Virus record (IMG/VR): IMGVR_UViG_3300008119_000046
Span: 1 to 37,251 of that record
Direction: 5' to 3' (one strand)
Source: a virus
DNA length: 37,251 nucleotides
Shown here in pieces: positions 1 through 5,772 of this stretch. A program made the translations under genes and the position numbers. Each line of letters starts with the position of its first letter. Within the stretch, counting starts at the first letter, position 1. The notes under the pieces were generated by a model. The model was not told the origin of the DNA. It saw only the letters and a program-made list of their open reading frames with translations, and ran no database searches.

Positions 1-59
1 GGTTTCTCATTACGAGTGTCAGGCAGTAACTTTATTTCAGGAAAGTCAAAGCGTTTCAT
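1..59 (-). CDS. N-terminal fragment of an early-cluster gene cut by the window edge
   Basis: Reading leftwards, an ATG at 59-57 opens a frame starting MKRFDFPEIKLLPDTRNEK and running off the left edge without a stop. An AGGTG ribosome-binding site lies about 7 bases upstream (AGGTGATTATCATG). It follows the secreted-protein gene in the same direction, separated by a hairpin-bearing gap, so it is probably part of the same leftward early transcript. Only 19 residues are visible and no family can be named. Confidence 0.6.
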   Translation of the reverse strand, partial: MKRFDFPEIKLLPDTRNEK

Positions 60-83
60 GATAATCACCTAGTGTACAAAAGA

Positions 84-112
84 TAGTGAGTCCTACACTG
101 AGGTGCTCACTA
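84..112 (-). other. intergenic hairpin with conserved loop (copy 1)
   Basis: On the minus-strand RNA a perfect 7-bp stem TAGTGAG/CTCACTA encloses the 15-nt loop CACCTCAGTGTAGGA and is followed by TCTTTTG. An element at 34017-34047 has nearly the same loop (ACCTCAGAGTAGGA) but a different stem; over 18 bases (91-108 versus 34027-34044) 16 are identical. Both lie just after a minus-strand stop codon and 30-50 bases before the next gene. A shared loop on unrelated stems suggests an RNA element, such as a processing site, protein-binding hairpin or partial terminator. The function is inferred. Confidence 0.5.
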
Positions 113-119
113 CCATTAG

Positions 120-566
120 TTAACGGTGTAAAGCGTCAAGTAATTGATACTGTGCTTGAAAAGCATTCGGGTTAGGTTTGACACCAGCGTACCCAACTGG
201 TGGCATGAATTTTATCGTTGGGTCATAGTTAATAACCTGTTCATAAGTTATTATTGGCTCAGGCACTATGTTAGGTTTCGGGTTAGCAGCTTGTATCTCC
301 CTGACTTTACGCCAGTCAATACCTGGTTTCGGCTCAGGAAAAGACACAGACACGACAGGACGTGGTACAGGTACGTACGGTTTAGACTCGTAGTGCGCAG
401 GAGTAGCACTAGGAAAGTAGCTGCCTGGACACGAGCGAGTATAACCTTGGACGTAAGTGCCGTTAGCTTTGGTGTATCCGCTAACTTGTACTGATACACA
501 CTCAGCAAGAGAGGAAGCAGTAGAAGCAATGATAAGTACAGATGCTAGTATCAGTTGTTTAAACAT
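120..566 (-). CDS. secreted protein carrying a copy of a giant-virion-protein peptide
   Basis: I chose ATG 566 (148 aa) because TAGGTG sits 8 bases upstream; a GTG three codons earlier overlaps that site. The N-terminus MFKQLILASVLIIASTASSLA looks like a signal peptide with likely cleavage after SSLA. The next residues are EC, so there is no lipobox and the product should be free in the periplasm or exported. The middle is proline-rich (KPYVPVPRPVV). The last 29 residues, starting FMPPVGYAGV, nearly match residues 86-114 of the giant protein at 24388; the differing bases are mostly at third codon positions, so the peptide itself looks selected. It belongs to the leftward early cluster, starting 9 bases after the previous stop. 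A plausible role is a decoy that blocks ejection by a second phage. No family was recognised. Confidence 0.75.
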   Translation of the reverse strand: MFKQLILASVLIIASTASSLAECVSVQVSGYTKANGTYVQGYTRSCPGSYFPSATPAHYESKPYVPVPRPVVSVSFPEPKPGIDWRKVREIQAANPKPNIVPEPIITYEQVINYDPTIKFMPPVGYAGVKPNPNAFQAQYQLLDALHR

Positions 567-575
567 GGTAGTCAC

Positions 576-920
576 CTACAGATTGATAACAGTGTCAGTG
601 TCCAGACAGTATACAGATAGCTGGTTGTATTCTTTACCGAGTGTGGTAGCTTCCTCTAGTGTGTCAACGTGGATGACACTATCAATGTACAATTTGTTTT
701 CGGTAGTGTTAAACCACCAGCCGAGACCATCAGCATCTAAGTCTAGGCAAGCATGATGATAGAACTCAAACGTTGATAAGCCGATACAGCTTTCACCGAC
801 TCGTAGCTCATTGTCAGGCAGAGCCAAAACGTAACCAGTTTTGTACGTCTCGTGACCTAACCAGAATGTACCGCCTTCAGGATTGGCTAAGTAGCGGTCG
901 TAAATGTAATTAGCTTTCAT
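576..920 (-). CDS. conserved-looking early protein of unknown function
   Basis: Start ATG 920 (MKANYIYDRYLAN, 114 aa) has GAGG 7 bases upstream; the longer frame begins only with TTG at 947 and lacks such a site. The protein is soluble, acidic and rich in aromatic residues (FWLGHE, FEFYHHAC, LGWWFN), with no signal peptide or membrane segment. It is the first gene downstream of the tandem leftward promoters, so it should be among the earliest expressed, a position often used for host take-over or anti-defence proteins. That role is inferred from position only. The family is not recognised. Confidence 0.65.
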   Translation of the reverse strand: MKANYIYDRYLANPEGGTFWLGHETYKTGYVLALPDNELRVGESCIGLSTFEFYHHACLDLDADGLGWWFNTTENKLYIDSVIHVDTLEEATTLGKEYNQLSVYCLDTDTVINL

Positions 921-996
921 GGTGTGCCTCGTAGAAGTTGTGGACAAAGCTAGACGTTAGGACTTGCACCTAACTGTGAGCTTAGAACTCAGTCAG

Positions 997-1024
997 CGTT
1001 TAGAAAATGTTGAGGACACGTCAA
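997..1024 (-). promoter_or_regulatory. possible third leftward promoter (weak)
   Basis: Minus strand TTGACG, 16-base spacer, TAAACG, upstream of the gene starting at 920. It matches the sigma-70 pattern less well than the two repeats further upstream. A 6-bp hairpin (GTTAGG/CCTAAC, 956-973) follows in the presumed leader. Confidence 0.3.
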
Positions 1025-1116
1025 GCCTTGTTAGACTTAGTTGGAGAACGTTGTTAATCTCTTGCCCGTTATTTGAAAGACTTCTCTGTTTGATACCGTC
1101 TTTACTTTGTCCTTTT

Positions 1117-1145
1117 ATCTTAGCGAATGGTTTTGGTTTTGTCAA
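1117..1145 (-). promoter_or_regulatory. leftward sigma-70-type promoter, copy 1
   Basis: On the minus strand a perfect -35 TTGACA is followed by a 17-base spacer and a -10 TAAGAT, then AAAAGG. Transcription would begin near 1110 and run into the gene starting at 920. The promoter lies within an imperfect repeat of about 42 bp (1111-1153) present again at 1187-1228. Confidence 0.7.
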
Positions 1146-1192
1146 GTGGTTTGTTAGAAGGTTTGAGTTCCTTTCTTCACTTCCACCCTTTT

Positions 1193-1221
1193 ATCTTAGC
1201 AAGTGGTTTTGGTTTTGTCAA
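1193..1221 (-). promoter_or_regulatory. leftward sigma-70-type promoter, copy 2
   Basis: Minus strand TTGACA, 17-base spacer, TAAGAT, identical in both hexamers and nearly identical in spacer to the copy 76 bases downstream. Exact 17-base spacing in both copies, despite a one-base indel elsewhere in the repeat, supports a functional pair. The arrangement parallels the clustered host-polymerase promoters of T7. Confidence 0.7.
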
Positions 1222-1299
1222 GAGGTTTAGTTTATTGGCTCTGGAATTAACATTTTAACCATTGTCCGTGGACTTAGCAGGTTCCTTGGTTGATTCACT

Positions 1300-1660
1300 T
1301 TGAGCTTCCTTCCCTTTCTCTCTCTCCCTTTCCTCATCCATGTACACATCCTAACGTGCCAAGCACCAGATGACAAGATACAACAGTTCTTACTAGCTAC
1401 CCAGACCCATACGCAGCAAGAGTTACACGACCTTTGAACAGATGTACGCACTACACTCACACTAAGGAATAACGCGCACACGTACACGACGCGCACACAC
1501 GCGAGTCTATACATGCCCACGACACGCACACACACGCGCGTATATATAACACGCGCACGAATCTAGATATGCACCTAGGTGAGATACAGGTTACTAGGTT
1601 GTTGGTACAATGGTCAAAGCACGCACACACACTCACACACTCACACAGAACCACACACAT
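1300..1660. other. low-complexity control region: pyrimidine tract and alternating purine-pyrimidine DNA
   Basis: A polypyrimidine run lies at about 1304-1335 (CTTCCTTCCCTTTCTCTCTC and onwards). CA/CG-rich stretches follow at about 1485-1560 and 1619-1660. Bases 1522-1548 alternate strictly purine-pyrimidine, passing from ACAC through GCGCG to TATATATA, a composition that favours Z-DNA and easy melting. Open frames here are repetitive and lack ribosome-binding sites. Candidate roles are a replication origin or a transcription-control block; neither is shown. Confidence 0.5.
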
Positions 1661-1664
1661 GTCA

Positions 1665-1726
1665 ATGGGGGGAACGCGTCTGTAGTTGTTATTACATGGG
1701 GGGAACGCGTCTGTAGTTGTTATTAC
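1665..1726. repeat. exact tandem duplication, 31-bp unit
   Basis: The unit beginning ATGGGGGGAACGCGTCTGTA occurs twice head to tail, at 1665-1695 and 1696-1726, with no differences. Each copy carries a G6 run and an ACGCGT site. It lies in the gene-free control region, so it could be an iteron or operator pair, or a recent slippage event. Confidence 0.8.
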
Positions 1727-2237
1727 ATCATGTACACATAAATTTGTCCTGGAAATGCCACAACCCATACAGGTCAAGCGTTATCATATCTCCGTCACTC
1801 AAGTCCCATTGTACACGAGCTGTGTCGAACACCGTGAGACCAGCGAGTTCTTAAGACACGCGAACATCGAGAGCGTGTCCACCTTAACTCTCGGTACAAA
1901 AAACAAAGAGCCACCGGAGCCCCCAAAAGCGGAGGTGGTGACTCGTACCGACAACAGTGTAACTGGCTTATATCAATGCTTTCATCTACCTAACTCTTCT
2001 ATCTTCTGTACAAAAAATTAGGAGATATGATAACCTGTATTTGACGTGTCTAAATTTGTAATCAGGTATAGTCCGTCCCTTTTAGCTTGTCGAGTCGTTT
2101 CGTTCGTCTCCGGTTTAGCCTTACGGCTACCTACGACTCTCTACACTTTCGAGCCACTCACTTTGTTCGTGACTCTTCTCGTCGTCTCCCTCACGCTGTT
2201 CGGTAGACTCATACGAGTCTAGCTACGTTCGTCAAGA
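1727..2237. other. gene-free stretch with several hairpins
   Basis: No convincing gene is present. A frame across 1686-2021 lacks a ribosome-binding site and looks accidental. Visible structure includes GTACAAAAAA twice (near 1894 and 2008), a CCACC/GGTGG hairpin near 1911-1938, a hairpin TAGCC-TTAC-GGCTA at 2116-2129, a 7-bp hairpin TAGACTC-ATAC-GAGTCTA at 2204-2221, and four GTTCG motifs at about 2102, 2165, 2198 and 2227. The hairpin density suggests a structured leader RNA or an origin. Confidence 0.4.
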
Positions 2238-2275
2238 GGTCAAATATGACCAGGTGCTACACTATTGTACAATAG
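2238..2275. promoter_or_regulatory. two operator-like palindromes upstream of the late arm
   Basis: GGTCA-AATA-TGACC (2238-2251) is followed by the perfect 14-bp palindrome CTATTGTACAATAG (2262-2275). They sit 18-56 bases upstream of the first rightward gene. TACAAT inside the second palindrome resembles a -10 element, so a repressor or activator bound here could control the rightward arm. No matching -35 is convincing. Confidence 0.45.
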
Positions 2276-2293
2276 CCCAGAGGAAAACCGAAC

Positions 2294-2422
2294 ATGATAA
2301 GTAACACTAATGTAAAGCAAACTTTAATTGAATGTCTGACTATGACTCCTTATGAACGGCACGCACTTAAAGTAATACGAGAACAGCTAGCTGAAGTAAA
2401 AGCTCTACTAGACAAGAAGTAA
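2294..2422 (+). CDS. 42-aa protein, first gene of the rightward arm
   Basis: ATG 2294 follows an AGAGGA ribosome-binding site with a 9-base spacer and encodes 42 aa beginning MISNTNVKQTLIECL. It is charged and predicted mostly helical, with a lysine/glutamate-rich end (REQLAEVKALLDKK). An intrinsic terminator follows 6 bases after the stop, and two palindromes precede the gene, so it may be a separate small transcript. It could be a small regulator; no family was recognised. Confidence 0.55.
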   Translation: MISNTNVKQTLIECLTMTPYERHALKVIREQLAEVKALLDKK

Positions 2423-2428
2423 ACACCT

Positions 2429-2447
2429 GCCCCGAAAGGGGCTTTTT
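2429..2447 (+). terminator. intrinsic terminator
   Basis: Stem GCCCC/GGGGC with a GAAA tetraloop, followed by TTTTT. It separates the 42-aa gene from the structural operon, so the operon starting at 2488 needs read-through, antitermination or its own promoter in 2448-2487. Confidence 0.85.
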
Positions 2448-2487
2448 CATGTAGCTACATCTGAGTAGTCATTTTAGGGAGACCCGT

Positions 2488-2715
2488 ATGAACAACAGAC
2501 ATGAGCAACTTGTACGAGACCGTTACCTACGGGACTTGCACGAGTCAATGATTAAACATAAAATTAGTTTTGACGAATTGAAGGAGTACGCCGAAAAGCG
2601 TTACGTTAACCGTGCAGACCGCATGGAGGAAATTCGTAAGCAACAACAACACGCGCGTAAAGTACGTGAAGGACTTGCCAAAGCACGAGAAGCCAAAAAA
2701 GTTAAAGGAGTATAA
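2488..2715 (+). CDS. small basic helical protein
   Basis: 75 aa from ATG 2488 with AGGGAG 7 bases upstream. The protein is dense in Arg, Lys and Glu (EEIRKQQQHARKVREGLAKA) and should be largely alpha-helical or coiled-coil, with a basic C-terminus. It heads the structural operon and ends 3 bases before the next start. Its size is near that of T7 small terminase (about 89 aa), and no other small terminase is visible, but there is no sequence match, so this is only a possibility. Confidence 0.7.
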   Translation: MNNRHEQLVRDRYLRDLHESMIKHKISFDELKEYAEKRYVNRADRMEEIRKQQQHARKVREGLAKAREAKKVKGV

Positions 2716-2718
2716 CCC

Positions 2719-3033
2719 ATGGGCGCACCATCTAAACCGAGGGTAGTCAGCTATGACGCGAGTGAACAACAAGCCAAAGCGTCTATGCAGGGACTAGACC
2801 TCCTTAACAAAGCACAGGGTCAAGCATACACAAGCAGTAGAGTCTCTTCTCTACTTGGTCAAGAAGCGTTAAACAGAACACGCATTGGTGTCTCATTACT
2901 TGGTGAGTACCTGAAAGACCGTAACCTCAGTATGTCTAACCAGGTTCCTATTGACGCTGACTACTACCAGCAAACAAGTGACATCGGTTCTAAATATGCC
3001 TCTAAAGCAAGTTCTCTTTTTGGAGGTAAGTAA
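2719..3033 (+). CDS. small virion-associated protein, unknown
   Basis: 104 aa from ATG 2719 with AAAGGAG 8 bases upstream. It is rich in Ser, Gln and Ala with short helices (ASMQGLDLLNKAQGQAYTSS) and a glycine end (SSLFGGK), in the style of the larger internal virion proteins of this phage. It lies between the 75-aa gene and the 521-aa Q-rich protein with gaps of only 3 and 2 bases, so the three are co-translated. The function is unknown; a small internal or packaging protein is likely. Confidence 0.7.
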   Translation: MGAPSKPRVVSYDASEQQAKASMQGLDLLNKAQGQAYTSSRVSSLLGQEALNRTRIGVSLLGEYLKDRNLSMSNQVPIDADYYQQTSDIGSKYASKASSLFGGK

Positions 3034-3035
3034 TC

Positions 3036-4601
3036 ATGGCTACATACGACAAGAACACGTGGGATGACCGGCTACTGTTCGCTGCTGCCCAGTATGGTAG
3101 TGACCCTATCAGTATGTACAGTTCCGCTAGTGAACTCGGAGCAAACAACTTAAGTGGGGCAGACGCAGGACTCGTCGGTAAATTCTGGTCTGCTAAAGGC
3201 TTAGGTCGTAACGAGGAATGGATTCGTGCTAACGCTCCTGAGTTTTGGCAACGTCAACTGAGGGATGCTCAGAACTGGGCTGCTAACGTGTACCAAGACT
3301 ACGGTAACAAACGAGCTGACTTCATTAACAAAGACATCCAGAGACAAATGGGTGAATTAGAGAAGTGGCGTACAGAAATGCAGTCTGCTGCCGGCGGAAT
3401 GACACAAGACTTACTCAACCAATATAACTCCAAGGTGTCTCAGTTACAGAGCCAACACCAAAGTCAGTTAAGTCAACTACAGTCTTCCATTGGTAACGCT
3501 TACAATTCTTCTGGTGTACAAGAACAACTACGAGCATCACAGGAGAAACTAAGACAAGCCTCCGACTGGGGTAACTTCATTGGTCAGTATGACTTAAGCA
3601 ACCGTGACGCTGACAAGTACGCGGGCGAGCAGAGTCAAGCCAGTGGGTACAGACAATTCCTTGAACAACAACTTGGAAGTGCCGAATACAATGCCGGTAA
3701 CTTACTGAGTGGTTACGACCCGACAGCGGCTATCAACGCTGCACGGATGACAACCGAGGGATTCGATGCGTACAAGAATAGTCTGAGCAGTCAGGGCGGA
3801 GACTTTGCTTCTGCACAAGGTAACGCCTTACAACAACGAAGTCTATTCGGACAGAACCTGTCTCAGTATGACCAGGAAGTCCGTAACAAGTTAGACACTC
3901 TTGGGCAAGTCTACCAGGCATACAAAGGGCTAGGGGACATTAACGCTCAAACCGGTTCTACTGGTAAAGAGAAAGTCATGGGTCTGTTTGGGCTACGCGC
4001 TCCTGATATTCAGGGTGTACAAAATGAGTTCGGCTCCATGCAAAGTTCGTACCAGCAGAAAGCTACAGAACTAGGTATGCTAAGTGGGGACACTGCCGGC
4101 GCAAGAGTAGGTGAGCAGCAAATGGGAGTTTGGCAAGGCATTGCTTCTAAGTTCAACCCGGCTGCCCAGGGTTTACTAAGCACTTACGGTAACGCTCAGA
4201 ACACTCTTTATTCTATGTATGGAGATTTAGACGCTGTCAGAACAGGTCGTATTGGTAGTGAGGCATCAAGACAAGCCGGACTACTCAGTAACGCTACTAA
4301 TACCCTAAGCGGTGTGGTAGGAGAAGCAGGGACAGCTACTACTCGACTAGAGAATCTGTACAATGAGACGGCTAACAGACTTCGTTCTACACGAGTTGCT
4401 GAAGGTCAAGCACTTCAAGAACAGAATGCACAACGAAGCTTTGTAGACAGGCAGAACAGACTGATGAGTCTTGCTGCTACAACTTTAGGTAAGCCAGCAG
4501 AGCGTACCCTAGGGACTCTACGTAGACCCGAAGAGGATACGCAACAGACTTTTGACCCATTGGGACTTTCTCGTGGGTACTCACTATTAGGAGGATTTTA
4601 G
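3036..4601 (+). CDS. Q-rich coiled-coil internal virion protein (probable)
   Basis: 521 aa; ATG 3036 has GGAGG 9 bases upstream, inside the preceding gene. The sequence is rich in Gln, Ser, Ala and Asn, with a clear heptad-like region at about residues 100-180 (SKVSQLQSQHQSQLSQLQSS). There are no membrane segments or enzymatic motifs. Its composition resembles the 582-aa protein at 16090, suggesting both are core or ejection-type proteins. It is unusual that this gene lies before the endolysin and terminase rather than after the tail genes. No closer family was identified. Confidence 0.6.
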   Translation: MATYDKNTWDDRLLFAAAQYGSDPISMYSSASELGANNLSGADAGLVGKFWSAKGLGRNEEWIRANAPEFWQRQLRDAQNWAANVYQDYGNKRADFINKDIQRQMGELEKWRTEMQSAAGGMTQDLLNQYNSKVSQLQSQHQSQLSQLQSSIGNAYNSSGVQEQLRASQEKLRQASDWGNFIGQYDLSNRDADKYAGEQSQASGYRQFLEQQLGSAEYNAGNLLSGYDPTAAINAARMTTEGFDAYKNSLSSQGGDFASAQGNALQQRSLFGQNLSQYDQEVRNKLDTLGQVYQAYKGLGDINAQTGSTGKEKVMGLFGLRAPDIQGVQNEFGSMQSSYQQKATELGMLSGDTAGARVGEQQMGVWQGIASKFNPAAQGLLSTYGNAQNTLYSMYGDLDAVRTGRIGSEASRQAGLLSNATNTLSGVVGEAGTATTRLENLYNETANRLRSTRVAEGQALQEQNAQRSFVDRQNRLMSLAATTLGKPAERTLGTLRRPEEDTQQTFDPLGLSRGYSLLGGF

Positions 4602-4603
4602 TT

Positions 4604-5113
4604 ATGACTTACGGTACGACACGTAAAACTTTTGACGCACAAATTTGCAAAACGCAAAGTGTGATTAAAGAAACATGGAAAGCACGGGGCAGTATTGACG
4701 ACAGCCCTGCCGCTGTTTTGTATCTGAAACGTGCAGACGGTTCTCAAGGCTTCTATTTACCGGAACAAACTGTTATCGGTTTACAGGGGTTAGCTGTAGT
4801 CAGCAACATTACTGACGCATACAGCACGTCTACTATTGAGCATATTCAGTTTAACGCCCTTGTCTTCCGTGACACGAGCGGTAACGTTACGGTTGTTATT
4901 GACCCGGCAACTCCCCAGACTGAAGCCATTGCTACGATTAGTATTGTCGCCAACACGACTGTACAAGCATTTGAGATTAAACTTGAAGTAGTCGGTACTC
5001 CAGACGCGACCTCTGTTGCTTGTGTTGCGTATACAGAAATGACTTGTATCTACGAGCCGAACATTCCGTTGTTACCCGCCGGCGGTACTGCTGTCTTGTC
5101 TACTGCTGAATAA
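4604..5113 (+). CDS. beta-rich protein of unknown function
   Basis: 169 aa from ATG 4604, preceded by AGGAGG. The second half alternates beta-strand-like residues (NVTVVIDPATPQTEAIATIS), typical of a virion surface or decoration protein, and the first half contains SQGFYLPEQTVIGLQG. There is no signal peptide or membrane segment. It follows the 521-aa gene by 2 bases and is followed by a G5/C5 hairpin. A minor head or tail component is inferred from its neighbours only. Confidence 0.6.
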   Translation: MTYGTTRKTFDAQICKTQSVIKETWKARGSIDDSPAAVLYLKRADGSQGFYLPEQTVIGLQGLAVVSNITDAYSTSTIEHIQFNALVFRDTSGNVTVVIDPATPQTEAIATISIVANTTVQAFEIKLEVVGTPDATSVACVAYTEMTCIYEPNIPLLPAGGTAVLSTAE

Positions 5114-5119
5114 TCTAGT

Positions 5120-5136
5120 GGGGGTTAACAGCCCCC
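5120..5136 (+). other. GC hairpin between stop codon and next ribosome-binding site
   Basis: GGGGG-TTAACAG-CCCCC lies directly after a stop and before the GAGGT site of the endolysin gene. There is no T-tract, so it is not a classical terminator. A matching arrangement follows the capsid gene at 11250. It may stabilise or process the message. Confidence 0.5.
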
Positions 5137-5147
5137 TTGAGGTAATT

Positions 5148-5762
5148 ATGGTTACGAAAGATACGTTATTAAAAGACTTGTCCAAAGAAGACCTGATGGT
5201 TGTACAGAAAAACCTTACAGCCAAAGGGTTCTTTACTTGGGTAGACGGTATTTACGGGAAGAGTACCGCTGATGCGTTTGCTAAGTGGAAATCTTCTGTA
5301 CACATGAAGTTGCCTGCTACAATTGGTGCGGAGTCCTGGGCGTTACTGACGGCTCCACCCTCCGGTGCAGACTTTGGTAACTTCAATTCAAAAATCAGTA
5401 AGCACTTTACTGTAGGGGAAGTTAGTCACAATTCTAAAGACCGTATTGTGTACCACCCTACGCATCAAGCCAATGCTAAACGACTTGCTGCTGAACTTGA
5501 CAAAGTACGCGAAGCTTGGGGTAAGCCAATTGGTGTAACCTCCTGGTATAGACCTCTGCTTGTTAACAAACGAGTTGGCGGCGCGCGTAATAGTCAACAC
5601 CTTAACGGGTCTGCTGCTGACATCTACCCGATTGGTGGTAACATTCACGAGTTCCAGAAGTGGCTCGATAAATTCTGGGGAGACAAGGCACTTGGGTACG
5701 GAGCTAAGAAAGGTTTTGTACACGTTGACCTGAGACCTGGTCACATCCGTTGGAACTACTAG
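5148..5762 (+). CDS. endolysin: peptidoglycan-binding-like domain plus M15 peptidase
   Basis: ATG 5148 (204 aa, MVTKDTLLKDLSK) is preferred over GTG 5118 because GAGGT lies 6 bases upstream and the GTG overlaps a hairpin. Residues 1-65 resemble a peptidoglycan-binding domain (VQKNLTAKGFFTWVDGIYG, STADAFAKWK). The C-terminal half carries the M15 (LAS) zinc-peptidase signature: SWYRP, then SQHLNGSAADI (His and Asp ligands) and FVHVDLR (HxD end motif). The family cleaves peptide bonds in the bacterial cell wall, so this is the likely lysis enzyme. It lies just upstream of the terminase. There is no signal sequence, so a holin or similar would be needed for release. Confidence 0.88.
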   Translation: MVTKDTLLKDLSKEDLMVVQKNLTAKGFFTWVDGIYGKSTADAFAKWKSSVHMKLPATIGAESWALLTAPPSGADFGNFNSKISKHFTVGEVSHNSKDRIVYHPTHQANAKRLAAELDKVREAWGKPIGVTSWYRPLLVNKRVGGARNSQHLNGSAADIYPIGGNIHEFQKWLDKFWGDKALGYGAKKGFVHVDLRPGHIRWNY

Positions 5763-5772
5763 GAGGTACACA

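Noticed and set aside
84-100. T7-like promoter core GACTCACTAT on the minus strand
   Set aside because: The match coincides with the hairpin arm, the start position is CTTT rather than GGG, and the sister hairpin at 34017 lacks it.
120-575. Lipoprotein reading of the secreted protein (LAEC)
   Set aside because: Glutamate just before the cysteine does not fit a lipobox; a normal signal peptidase site after SSLA fits better.
1480-1660. Possible CRISPR array or tandem repeat locus in the CA-rich stretch
   Set aside because: There are no regular repeat-spacer units, only irregular dinucleotide runs.
1227-1777. Leftward open frames of 102 and 106 aa
   Set aside because: They are translations of CA/GT and pyrimidine low-complexity DNA (runs of Val, Cys, Arg) without ribosome-binding sites.
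1686-2021. 111-aa rightward open frame in the control region
   Set aside because: It begins inside the 31-bp repeat, has no ribosome-binding site at either ATG, spans hairpins, and its composition is unlike the surrounding genes.
2030-2240. tRNA gene in the hairpin-rich stretch
   Set aside because: The hairpins do not form a cloverleaf and no acceptor stem with T-loop consensus could be placed.
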